Assembly: GCA_018873245.2 (NCBI GenBank)
Contig: JAEMBT020000004.1
Location: 3,148,573-3,212,572 of the forward strand
Direction: 5' to 3'
Length of the DNA stretch: 64,000 nucleotides
DNA from: Archegozetes longisetosus
Taxonomy: Eukaryota > Arthropoda > Arachnida > Sarcoptiformes > Trhypochthoniidae
A program made the position numbers and the translations under genes. Shown here in pieces: positions 40,211-51,400 of the stretch. The notes under the pieces are model-generated. The model was not told where the DNA came from, ran no database searches, and saw nothing but the letters and a program-made list of their open reading frames with translations. Positions within the stretch are counted from its first letter, which is position 1. Each line of letters opens with the position of its first letter.

Positions 40211-40734
40211 TTAGGGGTACCGGAAAGAAGCCGCGCATTTAATGACAAAAAAAAATTAATTTTATTAAACTAATTGTAATTAAATTCTAATCGATTATAT
40301 ATTCGCCTTCATTATCGATGACATCTTCGCATCTCTGTATCAAATCTCAGGCTCTGACCGCAGGACATCGTTGTCCAATAAAACTGGTCGACCGGATTTC
40401 GGGCGATATTCCAGGCTATAGTCACCTGATCGAAACCTACTGAACCACTCCTGACATTGACGGACACTCAATACTTGGCCATAGATATCGCAAATGTTTT
40501 TGGCGGCCACCGTTGTATTAGATCCCCGGCCGTATTCATAAAGTATACAATGCCGAATGTGGTTCTTATCGAGTTTGTAGTCAGACATTGGGTTGGACAC
40601 AATTTTTAAAATAATTATTCACAAAAAATAAATGGTTAATATTGCAACTTTCAATTAAGAAATGGAATCGATTTGTAAAAAATTATGTGCTAATTATGTC
40701 CATAAAATGCGCAGTTTCTTTCCGGTACTCCTAA
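40211..40734 (-). mobile_element. internally deleted mariner element, 524 bp
   Basis: Inverted ends start TTAGGGGTACCGGAAAGAAG (left) and TTAGGAGTACCGGAAAGAAA (right, read inverted) and stay similar for about 36 bp. TA target duplications flank the element at 40209-40210 and 40735-40736. On the minus strand it encodes the N-terminal DNA-binding domain of a mariner transposase (40588-40340). Overlapping downstream in another frame is the last stretch of a transposase (LIQRCEDVID then GEYIID and stop). The whole catalytic middle is missing, so this is an internal-deletion derivative that keeps both ends. Base composition is clearly richer in G+C than the surroundings. Confidence 0.88.
40340..40588 (-). 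CDS. mariner transposase DNA-binding (HTH_48) domain only
   Basis: The ATG at 40588 opens an 82-codon frame. Residues 1-45 form the first helix-turn-helix (MSDYKLDKNHIRHCILYEY onward). Residues about 45-75 (RQCQEWFSRFRSGDYSLE, KSGRP) are the HTH_48 signature shared by mariner transposases and human SETMAR. These helices bind the element's own TIRs and mediate pairing. The frame then crosses the internal deletion and ends at a TGA after LRSEPEI. The DDD catalytic residues are absent, so it cannot cut. If made, the protein could bind mariner ends and act as a repressor; that is inference. There are no stops or frameshifts in the retained domain. Confidence 0.78.
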   Translation of the reverse strand: MSDYKLDKNHIRHCILYEYGRGSNTTVAAKNICDIYGQVLSVRQCQEWFSRFRSGDYSLEYRPKSGRPVLLDNDVLRSEPEI

Positions 40735-41786
40735 TATTATAACATAAATGGTATGATTTTTAAGACAATTGTTTTTTGTAATTGTAAACTTTCCTTTCAA
40801 CACATTTTTAATCATATATCCAATAAGAACATTTTAAGCTGTTTTTCTGTTATCTTTGATGGCATTTTGACATTTTGTGCTTTTTCTGAGCTTAGTGTCA
40901 ATAGAAAGGACATAATGTACAAGAACTTGATTGACAAGATTTAAAGAAGAAACAATCTTCAAATGAAATGTCCATAAAATTTCTCCTAACACTATAACTA
41001 ACTGTAAGCTCTAAGATATATTAATACAGACATTTATAAAGTTAAAGTTTAAATCTCTCAATAAGCTAGACTATGACTAATGATTCACAAGTTAATGAGA
41101 ATAAAAAGTATTTGATTTGCTTTAATTTTAACTAAAATTCACGACTCAAATGAGAGAAAAGGAGTTATTGATGTGACGAATTTATTTTACTAGTTAAAAA
41201 AATTCTTATTGCATTTACTTTCAAACTTCATATTAAGATGGCTTCTCATAATAATTGATGTTATAAATGTAGTAAATCATTGACTCCATATTAAAAGGTA
41301 AGGTTACACTATACTCATAACCTATTTATACCGTGAAAATAGAGGCCAGAAAGTAGATTATCGCTCTTTACGTTGAATGGCTGATATATTTTGTTTTAAA
41401 ATATTAGATAATGACCTAATGAACGAATGAGTTAACTTTTACTTAACAATGATCTTCATAATTTGTTAACTGAAGAGGCGTGCTTATCACCAAATTTTGC
41501 AATTTTTTCATGCCGATGAGATTTCACATGATGTCCAAAAACGTATTTAAAAAATGCTGACTACCAGTTGTCTAAAAATGATGTGTATTCGAAAAGTCAA
41601 TTCAGAGCTATTATGTCAGTAATGATTTTTGTATAATCATTTTAGAAACTTAAAATCGAGATAAAATTATTGGAAATCATCCAAATTATTAGTCTTTCGA
41701 ATAATTGATGACTATTTGAACTGCATTAAATCCTGAATGAATCGTCAAATTTCAATATTTAGTATTTAACATTCAATGTTCTGTTG
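40735..41786. other. intergenic, nothing recognised
   Basis: AT-rich spacer; the 63-codon frame at 40753-40944 shows no domain. Confidence 0.4.
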
Positions 41787-42022
41787 AATCGCACGAAAAA
41801 GTATACGTGGAATACCTAGTATATTTAGGGGTCACTTTAATATTAAAGTGGTTAAATTATTAAAAACTTTCATAAACCTCAGCTTAAGTCTGACTTGTGA
41901 CAAAACAAAATAACAAACTTTACATGCTTTATCTTTCTTTAATCTCTCCCTTATATTGTTTATCTCATATTGGCTTTCATTATATTTTAAGCGCAGTTTG
42001 ACGTGTACTTTTTCGTGCGATT
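41787..42022. mobile_element. 236-bp TIR element (MITE candidate)
   Basis: AATCGCACGAAAAAGTATAC (from 41787) is matched inverted by the right end finishing at 42022, with one C/T difference in about 22 bp. The interior is AT-rich and non-coding. No clear target duplication, so the superfamily is open. Confidence 0.7.
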
Positions 42023-42072
42023 GTACTCTATGAAACTTTTGATGTATGTCATTTAATGTGCAGTAGATATGG

Positions 42073-42261
42073 TTGATTCAAATTTGGTTTTGTGGTAAGC
42101 ATTCAGCAGAGTTCGATAACGTTTATAATACTTGTTTTAAAATAATTTTGAATAACAATTGTAAATTCTGTCATTCTAATGCTGTAATTGCTTGTAATCA
42201 TTGTAACGATCTTTCATGTATCGAACATTTTTTCGATGACGAATTTTTCCACTTTTATTGA
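42073..42261 (+). other. Cys-rich open frame, unassigned
   Basis: An open stretch of 62 codons without an ATG. Its second half has a spacing C-x2-C-x6-C-x2-C-x4-C-x2-H (CKFCHSNAVIACNHCNDLSC then IEH), which could chelate two zinc ions. A similar arrangement ends piggyBac transposases, but no other piggyBac sequence or TTAA-flanked end is seen. It may be the last exon of an unseen gene, a transposon tail, or chance. Confidence 0.3.
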
Positions 42262-42599
42262 TTTGTTATTTGCTATTCTAGTCTAATAGAAAAGAAATCA
42301 ATATTGATTTTGCATGTGATTTAACTTTCGCAACACTGAATTTTCCTTAATATATGAGTAAAATATGAAAATTATTCGATTGATAATGAAATGCGAATAT
42401 TTATGTAGAAATTTTGTCGTTCGCAATCTACATAACATATTCCCAACCTTAAACTTTGATTAAGATTTAAATGGAAAAAGCAACTTTTCTATGTATATAC
42501 CTGTGGCAAATGGTGGTCAGCATTTTTAAGTATTTTTGGACATCATAACACATGCTATTGATACAAAAATATTTCCGGAATTTGGTGATAACAACTGAA

Positions 42600-42950
42600 A
42601 AACTTTTAAGAGTGATTGAATAGATTCAACTTTTAAAAATTAGTTAAGGTTAAAACAAATCAAATATCAGATTACTGAATGCCAAGCACCTAATTGAGCG
42701 TACAATTAACCTCTTTTAGCACGATTACTTTTAAAGTAATCTGTTTCCTTATAGCAGTTGTTATATTGAACATAAATCTTTTGCGAAAAAATGGTTTTAG
42801 AAGACTTATAGTATGCAAATCACTTAAAAGTGATGGTGTTAAGAGATTAATTGTATGTCGAAGTACTCGGCATTCAGTAGTTTTACATTTGATTTGTTTT
42901 AACCTTAACTAACACTTAACTAACAATTGAATCGATTCGACTTTTAACAA
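42600..42950. repeat. foldback element 1 (long imperfect inverted repeat)
   Basis: The best core runs from 42640 to 42912. The left arm begins TTAGTTAAGGTTAAAACAAA and is matched inverted by the right arm ending CCTTAACTAA. About 110-130 bp per arm align at roughly 75-80% identity, judged by eye. Weaker pairing (GAATAGATTCAA against GAATCGATTCAA) extends both arms outward to about 42600 and 42950. It codes for nothing; the two short open frames in it are by-products. Confidence 0.75.
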
Positions 42951-43019
42951 GTTATGAAGTTTACTGTTTAGTTATGGAGCTAAGTTAGTTATGACGTGCC
43001 TGTATATTTATGATCAGTA

Positions 43020-43281
43020 CAGTATTGCAAATAGCGAATCGATCATACCTCTACAATAACACTTATTTACATAAATCATGTGTACTCCTTTAAGTATTGA
43101 TAAAAGGAGAGAGATTAATATGCATACAAAAAATATGTATTTAATTCGGTTATATATTTCAATTAAATGCGTGCTTTGTATGCATGCTTTTCTCCTTTTA
43201 TTTGTACTTAAAGGAGTACTCATCATATATGTAAATAAGTGCTATTGTAGGGGTATGATCGATTCATTATTTGCAATACTT
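43020..43281. repeat. foldback element 2 (262 bp, near-complete palindrome)
   Basis: The two arms, about 125 bp each, are roughly 85% identical by eye, starting AGTATTGCAAATAGCGAATC on the left and AGTATTGCAAATAATGAATC on the inverted right. A TA pair stands outside each end (43018-43019 and 43282-43283), as for Tc1/mariner insertions. The palindrome explains why opposite strands give open frames with the same last 18 residues (KCYCRGMIDSLFAILY shared). A transcript would form a long hairpin. Confidence 0.82.
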
Positions 43282-44172
43282 TACTACTTAAGTAACAATA
43301 AGTGTCAAATCACTCACTTTTGACTCACTTCTAGACTCTGCCCGAAATAAAACATTTGAAGCCACTTTCATCAAAATTTCAAGAAAATTGCTCTCCGTGT
43401 AGTGTTTACAAGTACGAAATAAGTTCAAGAATTAATTTTGCAAGTATAGTTGTCAATTTTCAAAGCTTCTATACTTTGCATTGAAAAATTGACGTCATTT
43501 TTATCGAAATCATTTATTAAGTTAGGTATAACATTAATTGATTAAATAATAAAGATTGATATTCAAAATATTTCACTATCATTGGTCTATTCGAATATTC
43601 AACTTTTAACAGAACAAAAAAATTCTAATAACTAGCAGAACTCTTCGAGAAAATTTTTGCATAAATGATTTGAATGAAAAAATCGATGTAGTTACACGCA
43701 ATTTATAGATACTTTAAAAACTGACAACTACGCCCACATAATGAGGTTTGAATTTTTTGTGTTCTTAAACAATGCACTCAAAGGAACATTGATGAAAATT
43801 TGAGCGGGCGTGGCTTCACGCTTTTTTTGTTATTCAACTTATAAATATATAGATGCGTCACTGCTATCTCAGCTTCGCAACATAGTAAAAGTAAAAGCTA
43901 ACCCAATTACTCAATACTATCTCCAAAACTTATCAATCGATGTCAATATCAATACTCACAATAAGCACGTGTTAACAATTTTAGTTACATTTTCATATTT
44001 GCGAACAGCTACTACTTTAATAAATAAAATAATATTTCAATTATTTAGTAATTAATATATCAAGTTTGAGCTCGAGTTGGATGAAAGTTAATTTTATTGA
44101 CAGATTACTGGATTATTGCTCGATTAAAACATTTGGTTAACATTTAGTGCTTTACTTCAAAACAAATCAAAT

Positions 44173-44229
44173 GTGAGTAAACTTTAGATAAACTGTATTT
44201 TCATTAATAAATAATTAATTCATTAATAG
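44173..44229 (+). other. 5' UTR intron of the intact F-box gene
   Basis: Donor AAAT|GTGAGTAAAC and acceptor TTAATAG|ATCAG, 57 nt, ending 7 bases before the ATG. Conserved in position and donor sequence in the two broken copies. Assigned by eye, without transcript evidence. Confidence 0.6.
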
Positions 44230-44236
44230 ATCAGAA

Positions 44237-44973
44237 ATGGAATCGAAATCAAGTCTTAATTTAGTTTCGCTGCCAAACGAAATATTTGACAAAATATTTG
44301 GTTATTTATCGTACGAGCAGTTGTCACAAATACGTATTGTTTCGAAAAGATTTGATATAATCGCCAAACAATTACTCCAAAAAGGATTCATTTATTTATT
44401 CGAGTCTTTCAAAAACTTTCATAAAATGCTTCCTGAGGACCGAAATCTAGGTCTTTATTCGGTGTCGACATCCAGTTTATTCAGTAAATGACTTAGATTT
44501 TTTGGATAAATGTGAACCAACCATTAAAGTTGTAAATAATTACAGGTTTGAAGCGCTTCTTCATATATGCTGACTCAAGCGATTATTGTTTTATTTATGG
44601 AAAAATTATCGATGAATGGATTGAAATGATAAACATTATTTCAATGAAATGGTCAGCGATTGAGAAATCTGATTACGAGAATAGAGAGTTTAAAGAATTC
44701 TTCTTACAGTTCAAGAAGTTCTATGAATTGCTAATTAAGGCGACAAATAATTTCGATTCAGTAATTATGCCATCGTTTGAGCTAAACTTCTCGAATTCAG
44801 CAATTAAGGCAAAGCTCGATGAAATTCATGCAGAAGAGGAAAATTGTCTCAAACTGATTAATAAAAGACAACGCGACATGATTGAGGCTTTAAAATTAAT
44901 AATACTAGAAAAAAATCAACTAATAGATCAAATTCAGTTTGAGCATAATCAGCTTTTAAGACAAAATCAGTAA
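44237..44973 (+). CDS. F-box protein, FBXO28-like, copy 2 (intact)
   Basis: Two exons, 44237-44483 and 44546-44973, joined over a 62-nt GT-AG intron in phase 1, give 224 residues. Residues 11-52 are the F-box (SLPNEIFDKIFGYLSYEQLS and on), the segment that binds Skp1 in SCF ubiquitin ligases. The phrases SYxQLSQIRIVSKRF and LLQKGF, then after the junction FFIYADSSDYCFIYGKIIDE, follow FBXO28 in order (SYDEISQLRLVCKR, LNQGF, TFMKYVDSNLCCFIPGKVIDE). Residues about 165-224 are Glu/Lys/Gln-rich with heptads and probably form a coiled coil, as in FBXO28. It is shorter than FBXO28 and lacks the basic tail. I read it as a divergent lineage-specific paralogue; its target is unknown. The frame is intact, unlike copies 1 and 3. 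Confidence 0.82.
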
Positions 44974-45710
44974 ATTTTAATTATTGTGCATCAATACTTT
45001 CATAATAAAAGTTTATGATAAGTTACAAACTTTGTGTCCCATCAATTATTCTAAAAGCAACCATTTTTTCAACTTAATTCGAATAGATTTTCTGTTTATT
45101 AGCCTTAAATAATTAGTTTTAACGAAGCCTTCAATTTAAGCTAATTTTGATTCTAGCGAAAGAGAATCTTCAATAGATTGATTCCTTGTCATTTCGTCGA
45201 CAAAACAATGCCTCAAGATGTCCACATCCAGTATAATTTGTTGCTTGTTGGCACTCACTTGTCCGCAGTCTGGTATTCAAAGTATTATATTCGCGCAAAA
45301 CAAAGCTTACAGTAATGCGATTCCCAAAAGATATCACTTTTATCATTGCCGATTGCATACAAGTCAAGGCTCATAGCAACAAACTATGCCTGATAGAAAC
45401 AACTTGAGATGTATAAGGAATGGTTTGAATTTGTTGATCTCAAACCTCGGTATCTTTTCGAAAGTTCTCGTAAGAAAATTCCATATACAAAGCGATTATA
45501 CAGCATATGAGAATAAATATGATTTATTTGTTAGAATACAGCAATAAATCAAAGGTTGTTTCCCCAATAAAACATACTTTACATAGATGATATGATGTTT
45601 ACAGACTTGTTACTTTGTAATTTGTTGCAAATGTCTGCAATTTTCTAATAATTTTCAATAAAATTAATAAACACAACACATAATAAAAATGTCTGTTAAT
45701 TAAAAACAAT
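44974..45710. other. 3' region between F-box copy 2 and receptor copy B
   Basis: Contains shared F-box 3' flank (to about 45.17 kb). A minus-strand open frame at 45170-45367 has no ATG at its open end and ends near LEALFCRRNDKES; it is less AT-rich than its surroundings but I recognise nothing in it. The 3' end of receptor copy B must also lie here. Confidence 0.35.
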
Positions 45711-48453
45711 TCATAGACTGGACGATGCATTAGTTTGTATATAATTGTTTTGCCCATTTCTTTGGCCGTTGTTATTAACTTTTTTGATAAATAATTCACG
45801 AAAAGTGACTCTAAACTGTCGAGACATTCTGCAATAAATCGCAAAATTTAATGGGAAACTAAGCATTATTATGAAGTTTGAGATCAAAATAGTTATCTTC
45901 AGATATTTGTAGTCTTCCAGTGCGAACGGTATGATTGAGAGACTGGCCAACACGTGAATTAGAGTCGCCACAGCCATCGGGATCTCAACCATTAGAAAGA
46001 CTGTGACCACAACTATAAGCATATAGGTTGTTGAGTTGGAATCTCTTAACTTTTTAGACTCTGTTTTCCTGTTATCTTTGAATAGAATTTTACGCTTCTT
46101 CTGAGCTTCCTGTGAATCAAAAAAGAAAAAGAACAAAGTACAACCACTTAATTGAAGTGATTGAAAAGCAAAGCAATCATTAACTGAAGTGTTCATAAAA
46201 TGTGTATTAATACTGTCAAACCCTAGCTTGTCGTCATATGAGGCTGCATTTAAGACTGAATTATGAGTTTACTAACCCTTAACGCTCGGAGTAGTAGAAA
46301 ATTGAGAACAACTAATGCCAGACACGGACCGATATTAACAAATATAATACGAAATCCGTAGTAAAGAGGATAATAGATATTAGTCTTTATAATGTTTTCG
46401 ACCCAATAAGCAATGATTCGATGACAGCCCCAGTGTTCAGATCCATTCCAATCGAATTGAATGGCTTCGTATTGAGAGTCGAAGAAACGACTCAATTGTG
46501 CAGAGAATGCCATCACAAACAGGGCTATTATCACGCGCATTACTCGAGGTATCGTACACAAAGTCTTTGCAGCTGTCGGATGACATATGCATATATATCT
46601 AGGAGTATGAGCAAGAATTAATTCCTTAATAATATGTTATATATCAAGATTATTGATAAAAATAATGAAATATGGATCTAACTAAGCTTTAATGTTAGAT
46701 AAGGTTAGACTATGCATACATTAGCTCTCATGTGTCAAATAGATGTGAATGTGAACTAATCTCATAAAGGACTCATTCAGTTAGAAATTATCCAAATATG
46801 AAAATGAATATGAATTTCATGTGACAATTAAGATTATTTAAATATGGCTTCTATTCTTGTTCACTGGCACTTAAAATTTTGATATTTCATGTCCTGTGGA
46901 AGGGATTGTTTTAATTCGGTTTTCATCTCTTCACTTACCCACTCATGCGTTAAGTATTCTTCAGCTATTCTTATAGATTTTATAATTCATGCAATTTTTA
47001 CTCTCCGAAGAACAACGAGAATGAAGAAAATTTCGACCTAAACTAGTGATTTATAATAGATTTATTTCTGTAAAGTTGTCAAAAATAACTCTTCAGTTAA
47101 GGGAGAGTATGTTTTATAAAAGAACATAGGAGCTGAGGATAGTTTTTGTAAAGTTTATTTGATCCAAAAAGGAAGTCTAACAGTGTTTTTCTGAAAGTGA
47201 AAGCATAAAAAGGAACAGTGGTTACTATTGCCAAAGCTTGATCAAGTAGTTTGTGATCAAAATATAAATAATTATTGAATCAAAGTTGAATGCTATCAAA
47301 ACAAACTAAATTTGGAAACTAAACGCAACTCAATGTAAATCCTGGAAATAGGAAACAAACAATAAAACTTCATTCATGTTCTCTTATAATGTTAAAGTTC
47401 ATTAGAAGCTTTATGCTTAAGCTGTTGTATATGAAATCTGTTTCTAAACTTACTTAAAAGCTTAGGACTTAAGTCAATAAAAGGGTAATTAAATGCTTGA
47501 AAATAGAGACAATAGAAAAATAATACCGAATTCAAATTTAAAAGAAAAGACTGGCATTTTCTAAACTTAGTTAAGAACAACGAACAATAAAAACTTTGAG
47601 CAAAATGTAAAGAATCTTTTGGTACTCGAATATAACACACACAATCACTTATTCAGTTAACTAACACGAGTTCTGGATAAACTCAAAACCGACATAAAAC
47701 TAAGGAAAAACAAATATCTCAAGCGTCAAACCTTTGACCTGCCAACAGTATCGTGAGCCAAATCGATGCCGTATGAAAAAACATAGGCAACACATCAGTC
47801 ATTGTGTTATATGCAAAACAAACCAAAGGGGGATAAAGCATTTCAGTGTGATATCCAAGAGTATACATGTAGAAATACCTAGAGTTGGAAACAAATTTCA
47901 ACCAAATAAATTTATTAACAAAACTATGGGTTCATTAGTTTTGATAATGGGCTAAAAATTGAAAGATCTCAGTTTGAAAAGAATTTCTTATAAGATCTAA
48001 GGAAAACGAAAGATCGAAATGAATCTATAATAAACATATTGTTGGACATTACCATGGAGCTGGAAATATAAGTGTGAACAGATCCGCAATAGCCATCGAC
48101 AGCAACACTAAATTAGTTGGATTTCTCATGTGTTTTTGAGCTAACACTAAAACGATTAAAGTATTGGCAACTATCGTCAATATTAGCAGAAATGGCATGA
48201 TGTAGCCGTACATAACCATCGCGTACTCTAAAGGTGCTAATTCTGTTATATTTAATAAGCCGTCAATCATTGCGGGAACCAAGTGACCTGTAACGTTGTG
48301 ATTAAAGTGAGTCTCATTATTAAAGTTATTGCTTGAGTTATGTTGTTCTAGAGATAATGGCAGCGGCCATAAATCTGGGCTATTGCTGGAGCTCTCTTTC
48401 GAAGTGTCCATTAAAACAGTCATTTGAGTGTTGGGTTCGCGGTAATAATCCAT
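45711..48453 (-). CDS. Sex peptide / myoinhibitory peptide receptor-like GPCR, copy B
   Basis: Four exons: 48453-48053, 47878-47732, 46598-46277 and 46109-45711, giving 422 residues. Residues 1-398 align with copy A without a gap. The first intron (47879-48052, 174 nt) splits the Trp134 codon after FPAPW and is absent in copy A. The other two introns sit at the same codons and phases as in copy A. Seven helices, Cys154 and Cys241, Gln-Arg-Tyr (182-184) and PLNFAIY are all kept. N-terminal sequons are N39, N46, N53 and N68. Differences from copy A include Cys186 for Tyr in RYICICHP, Leu for Trp in AKTLCT, and CRMSRQFRVTFRELF for CGMSRQFRETFKELF. The C-terminal tail is Asn/Gln/Ser-rich. No frame breaks, so it looks functional. 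Upstream ATG context is good (A at -3 region AATCATGG). Confidence 0.92.
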
Positions 48454-51400
48454 GATTTAGGCTTCGAAAAATTCCTTTAATACCCTTTTCTCGTATCCAA
48501 CTGTTGATGCCTTTAATGACTTTCGTTTATGTCTATGCCATGCGTTTGAACTTCACTTCACAATTACTAAATTAAATTTTTTTCTACTTCCACCAACTTT
48601 TATATTTCTCTGTCTTTTAGTCGATGATTGTTTTTACCACAAATATTGTTGATCTTTTCAATGGCTTTTATGATTCATGAGATGAAAGAACAGTTGGATT
48701 TTTATCCTTAAAGATTGGAAATAAAATAGTTGAACATCAAATATATTGCATTTTATGCTATTCTATGGAACATAAAAAATGATAATATGCTTGCGACTTT
48801 TCAAGTTCTATAAAATAAACAATCATTTTTACGACATTTCTTTAGAAAATAAAAACTATCATTTTTTCTATATATCCTATCGTAACAATAATTTTCATTA
48901 TTGAACAAGAGATATAACAACTAAATACTCTACAATTGGTTGCCATCGGAAGGCACTCATTGTAACCAATGCTTCAGTTCATAAGCGATGAACAGAAGTT
49001 TGCGAACAGAAATTGAGTCAAAACAAATATTTTTCAAGCTATATATATACAGGAGCGAAGGATTGGAGCAAATATTGACACGAACGAAGGTTTCGTGGAA
49101 ACACCTTTTAAGTGAAGAGTCTTTTAATGCGTGGCTTCTAATGAGTCATTCAATAATTGATGTTATTATTAACTTTAGTATAATTAGATATAACTCTCGT
49201 GAAAAACAGCTCTTAATCATATTTGTTGCATCTAAACGAAAGTTATTCGAGTGAAACTCATGTTTTTATGTCTTACTTCCTCTTAAAGAATTTGATATTT
49301 AGAAACAAACAAGAGCATTAAGATTGAAGATTATTATTATTCTTATCTTCATATATCCCTAATGGTTATTTAAGGTTTTTAAGAGTTAGATTTTTTTCCT
49401 TCTACAAACTACACAACTATATTGAACCTTTGAAGCTTTTTCTCAAATTTTTCTAGTCTTTAAAGATATTCACGCTTTATAGCATTTGAACAAATTATGG
49501 TCAAATATATTGCATGAAAAATGGAGCTTTTTCTCAAAGGTTATTGAAATTAATTATTTTTCATGAGAAATCGATTCAACTCAAGCCGTAGATAAATAGT
49601 GAGCATGAAAAAATGATTGATGAACAAGAGATCAGATTGAAAAATTTTGTTCTGACATCGATTGTTAACATCAATTTAATAATTTGTGCAGTCGAAAAAA
49701 TCAATAGATTCCATGTTTAAAGAATAAAATACTAATGAGTCTAAGAATTTGCTTAAATACCACATAAAACTAATTATATATTAGGATAAAGTGGTCCATT
49801 AAGTACTAATTTAAATAAGATTCTGTAGAATTTATTCTGTAAAAAGAAATGAAATTTCACATAATTTATGGAATTTTTTCGCACGCATATAAATTGAGAG
49901 AACTTTGCACTGAAATATATGATAAATAGTATAATAAAATGAAAATGTTCAAGAGTTGGATGCAGAATATAAAAAATAATTATTAAAAAAATCTAGAATT
50001 GCATTCATGTCTTCGCATACATATTAGCGTATTAACAAAAGTTAAATTTGTTTGAAGTCATTTATTCTGAAAACAACAGCAACTGATTATAAGTTTAAGT
50101 GACTTATATTTCATTCAAAGTTTTTAAAAATAATTTCTAACATATTTAATGTGACAGTTTCTCTCATTTATTCCTAATTGAAAAAGTTATTTAACTGGTT
50201 GCTCATTAACGTCAAGGCTTATAAACTGTTTTCAAACTTTAAATTAAGCATCAGAATAGCTAGCATTGATCGTTCACTAGAATCGCAAACTAGTTGTGTA
50301 AGTACTCAGAAAATATGAACCATTCACAACAGAATTCATTGAAATTCTATTTAGGATTTCATCCATGCTCAAATTTAATAAGAAATCACACAAACACCAC
50401 AGAAATCAGAGAATACTCGTCAACAAAAACTTCATTTCATCTTAAATAAAAGATATTTTCATCTCTGGATTGAACTTGTTTTCACAGTTTAATCAGAAGT
50501 TATGATTATTTTTATTCTTTGCTATTAGTTTGCCTTTATTTGAACGTTAAATAACGTAAAGCAATAATAGAAGCCAATTATTGGGAAAAGGTTTGCATAA
50601 ACATCGCGGAAGGTAATTGTTTGGAATGATCTCATATAGTTAATCAAGTAATTTTGCTTTCAAATTAAAATTGAAATGAAGTAGAATTAGGAAATTATGC
50701 TCATAAGTATTAAATAAAATTATATCATTTGTGCTAATGATGGTCTGTATTTAGAAGGTCCAATTATCTTATAATTCCATTTGATTTCAAATAGATATGA
50801 CACCAAATGTATTTATGGTAATCACGGCTATTCAAAAGTTTGTCTTATTATCTCAAACTTGGATTTCAAAATTTATATGAAAGACTAAAAATTTGACTTA
50901 AGTTTATATTCATTGATTTTACTTTAAATACAAAAAAGTGTCCACTGAGAAATAAAAAACTAAAATGTTTTTAACTTTGCATGTAGTAATATGATTTATT
51001 AGAAAGTAACCACAAAAACATTTTTGGTATCTTATTATAAGTAACAACAACGAGCATCGAAATTGTGCTTACAATTCAATAAGTTGAAATAAAAGTTTTC
51101 CAGTCAAGTTTTGTTAGATTTTATGATAAGGGTTCACTTTGCTAATGTCAAAACTCACTTAACAAAATAGTTTTCTGTCAATTTTTAGTTTATTCAGATC
51201 TTGAAAGCTCTTCTATAAAATCGTTTGAATAGCAAATCATAGAAGAGCTCAAACTTTCAATAGAGCAAAGAATTTCTATTCTATTGAGAAATCTTAAATG
51301 ATTTTACGTCTATTCTATTCATCTACTGATCGATTTATACGCAGAAAAGTCAATCTGATAACAAGTGAATGCTTGCAACTTATTTTATACTGAATTATAC

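Noticed and set aside
43014..43323. Two opposite open frames sharing their last 18 residues.
   Set aside because: By-product of the palindrome of foldback element 2.
45170..45367. 65-codon minus-strand frame, less AT-rich than surroundings, with TGCGHLEALFC.
   Set aside because: No ATG at the open end and no family recognised; could be receptor copy B 3' UTR.
48988..49254. 88-codon ATG frame divergent to receptor copy B.
   Set aside because: No recognisable domain and codon use like random AT-rich DNA.
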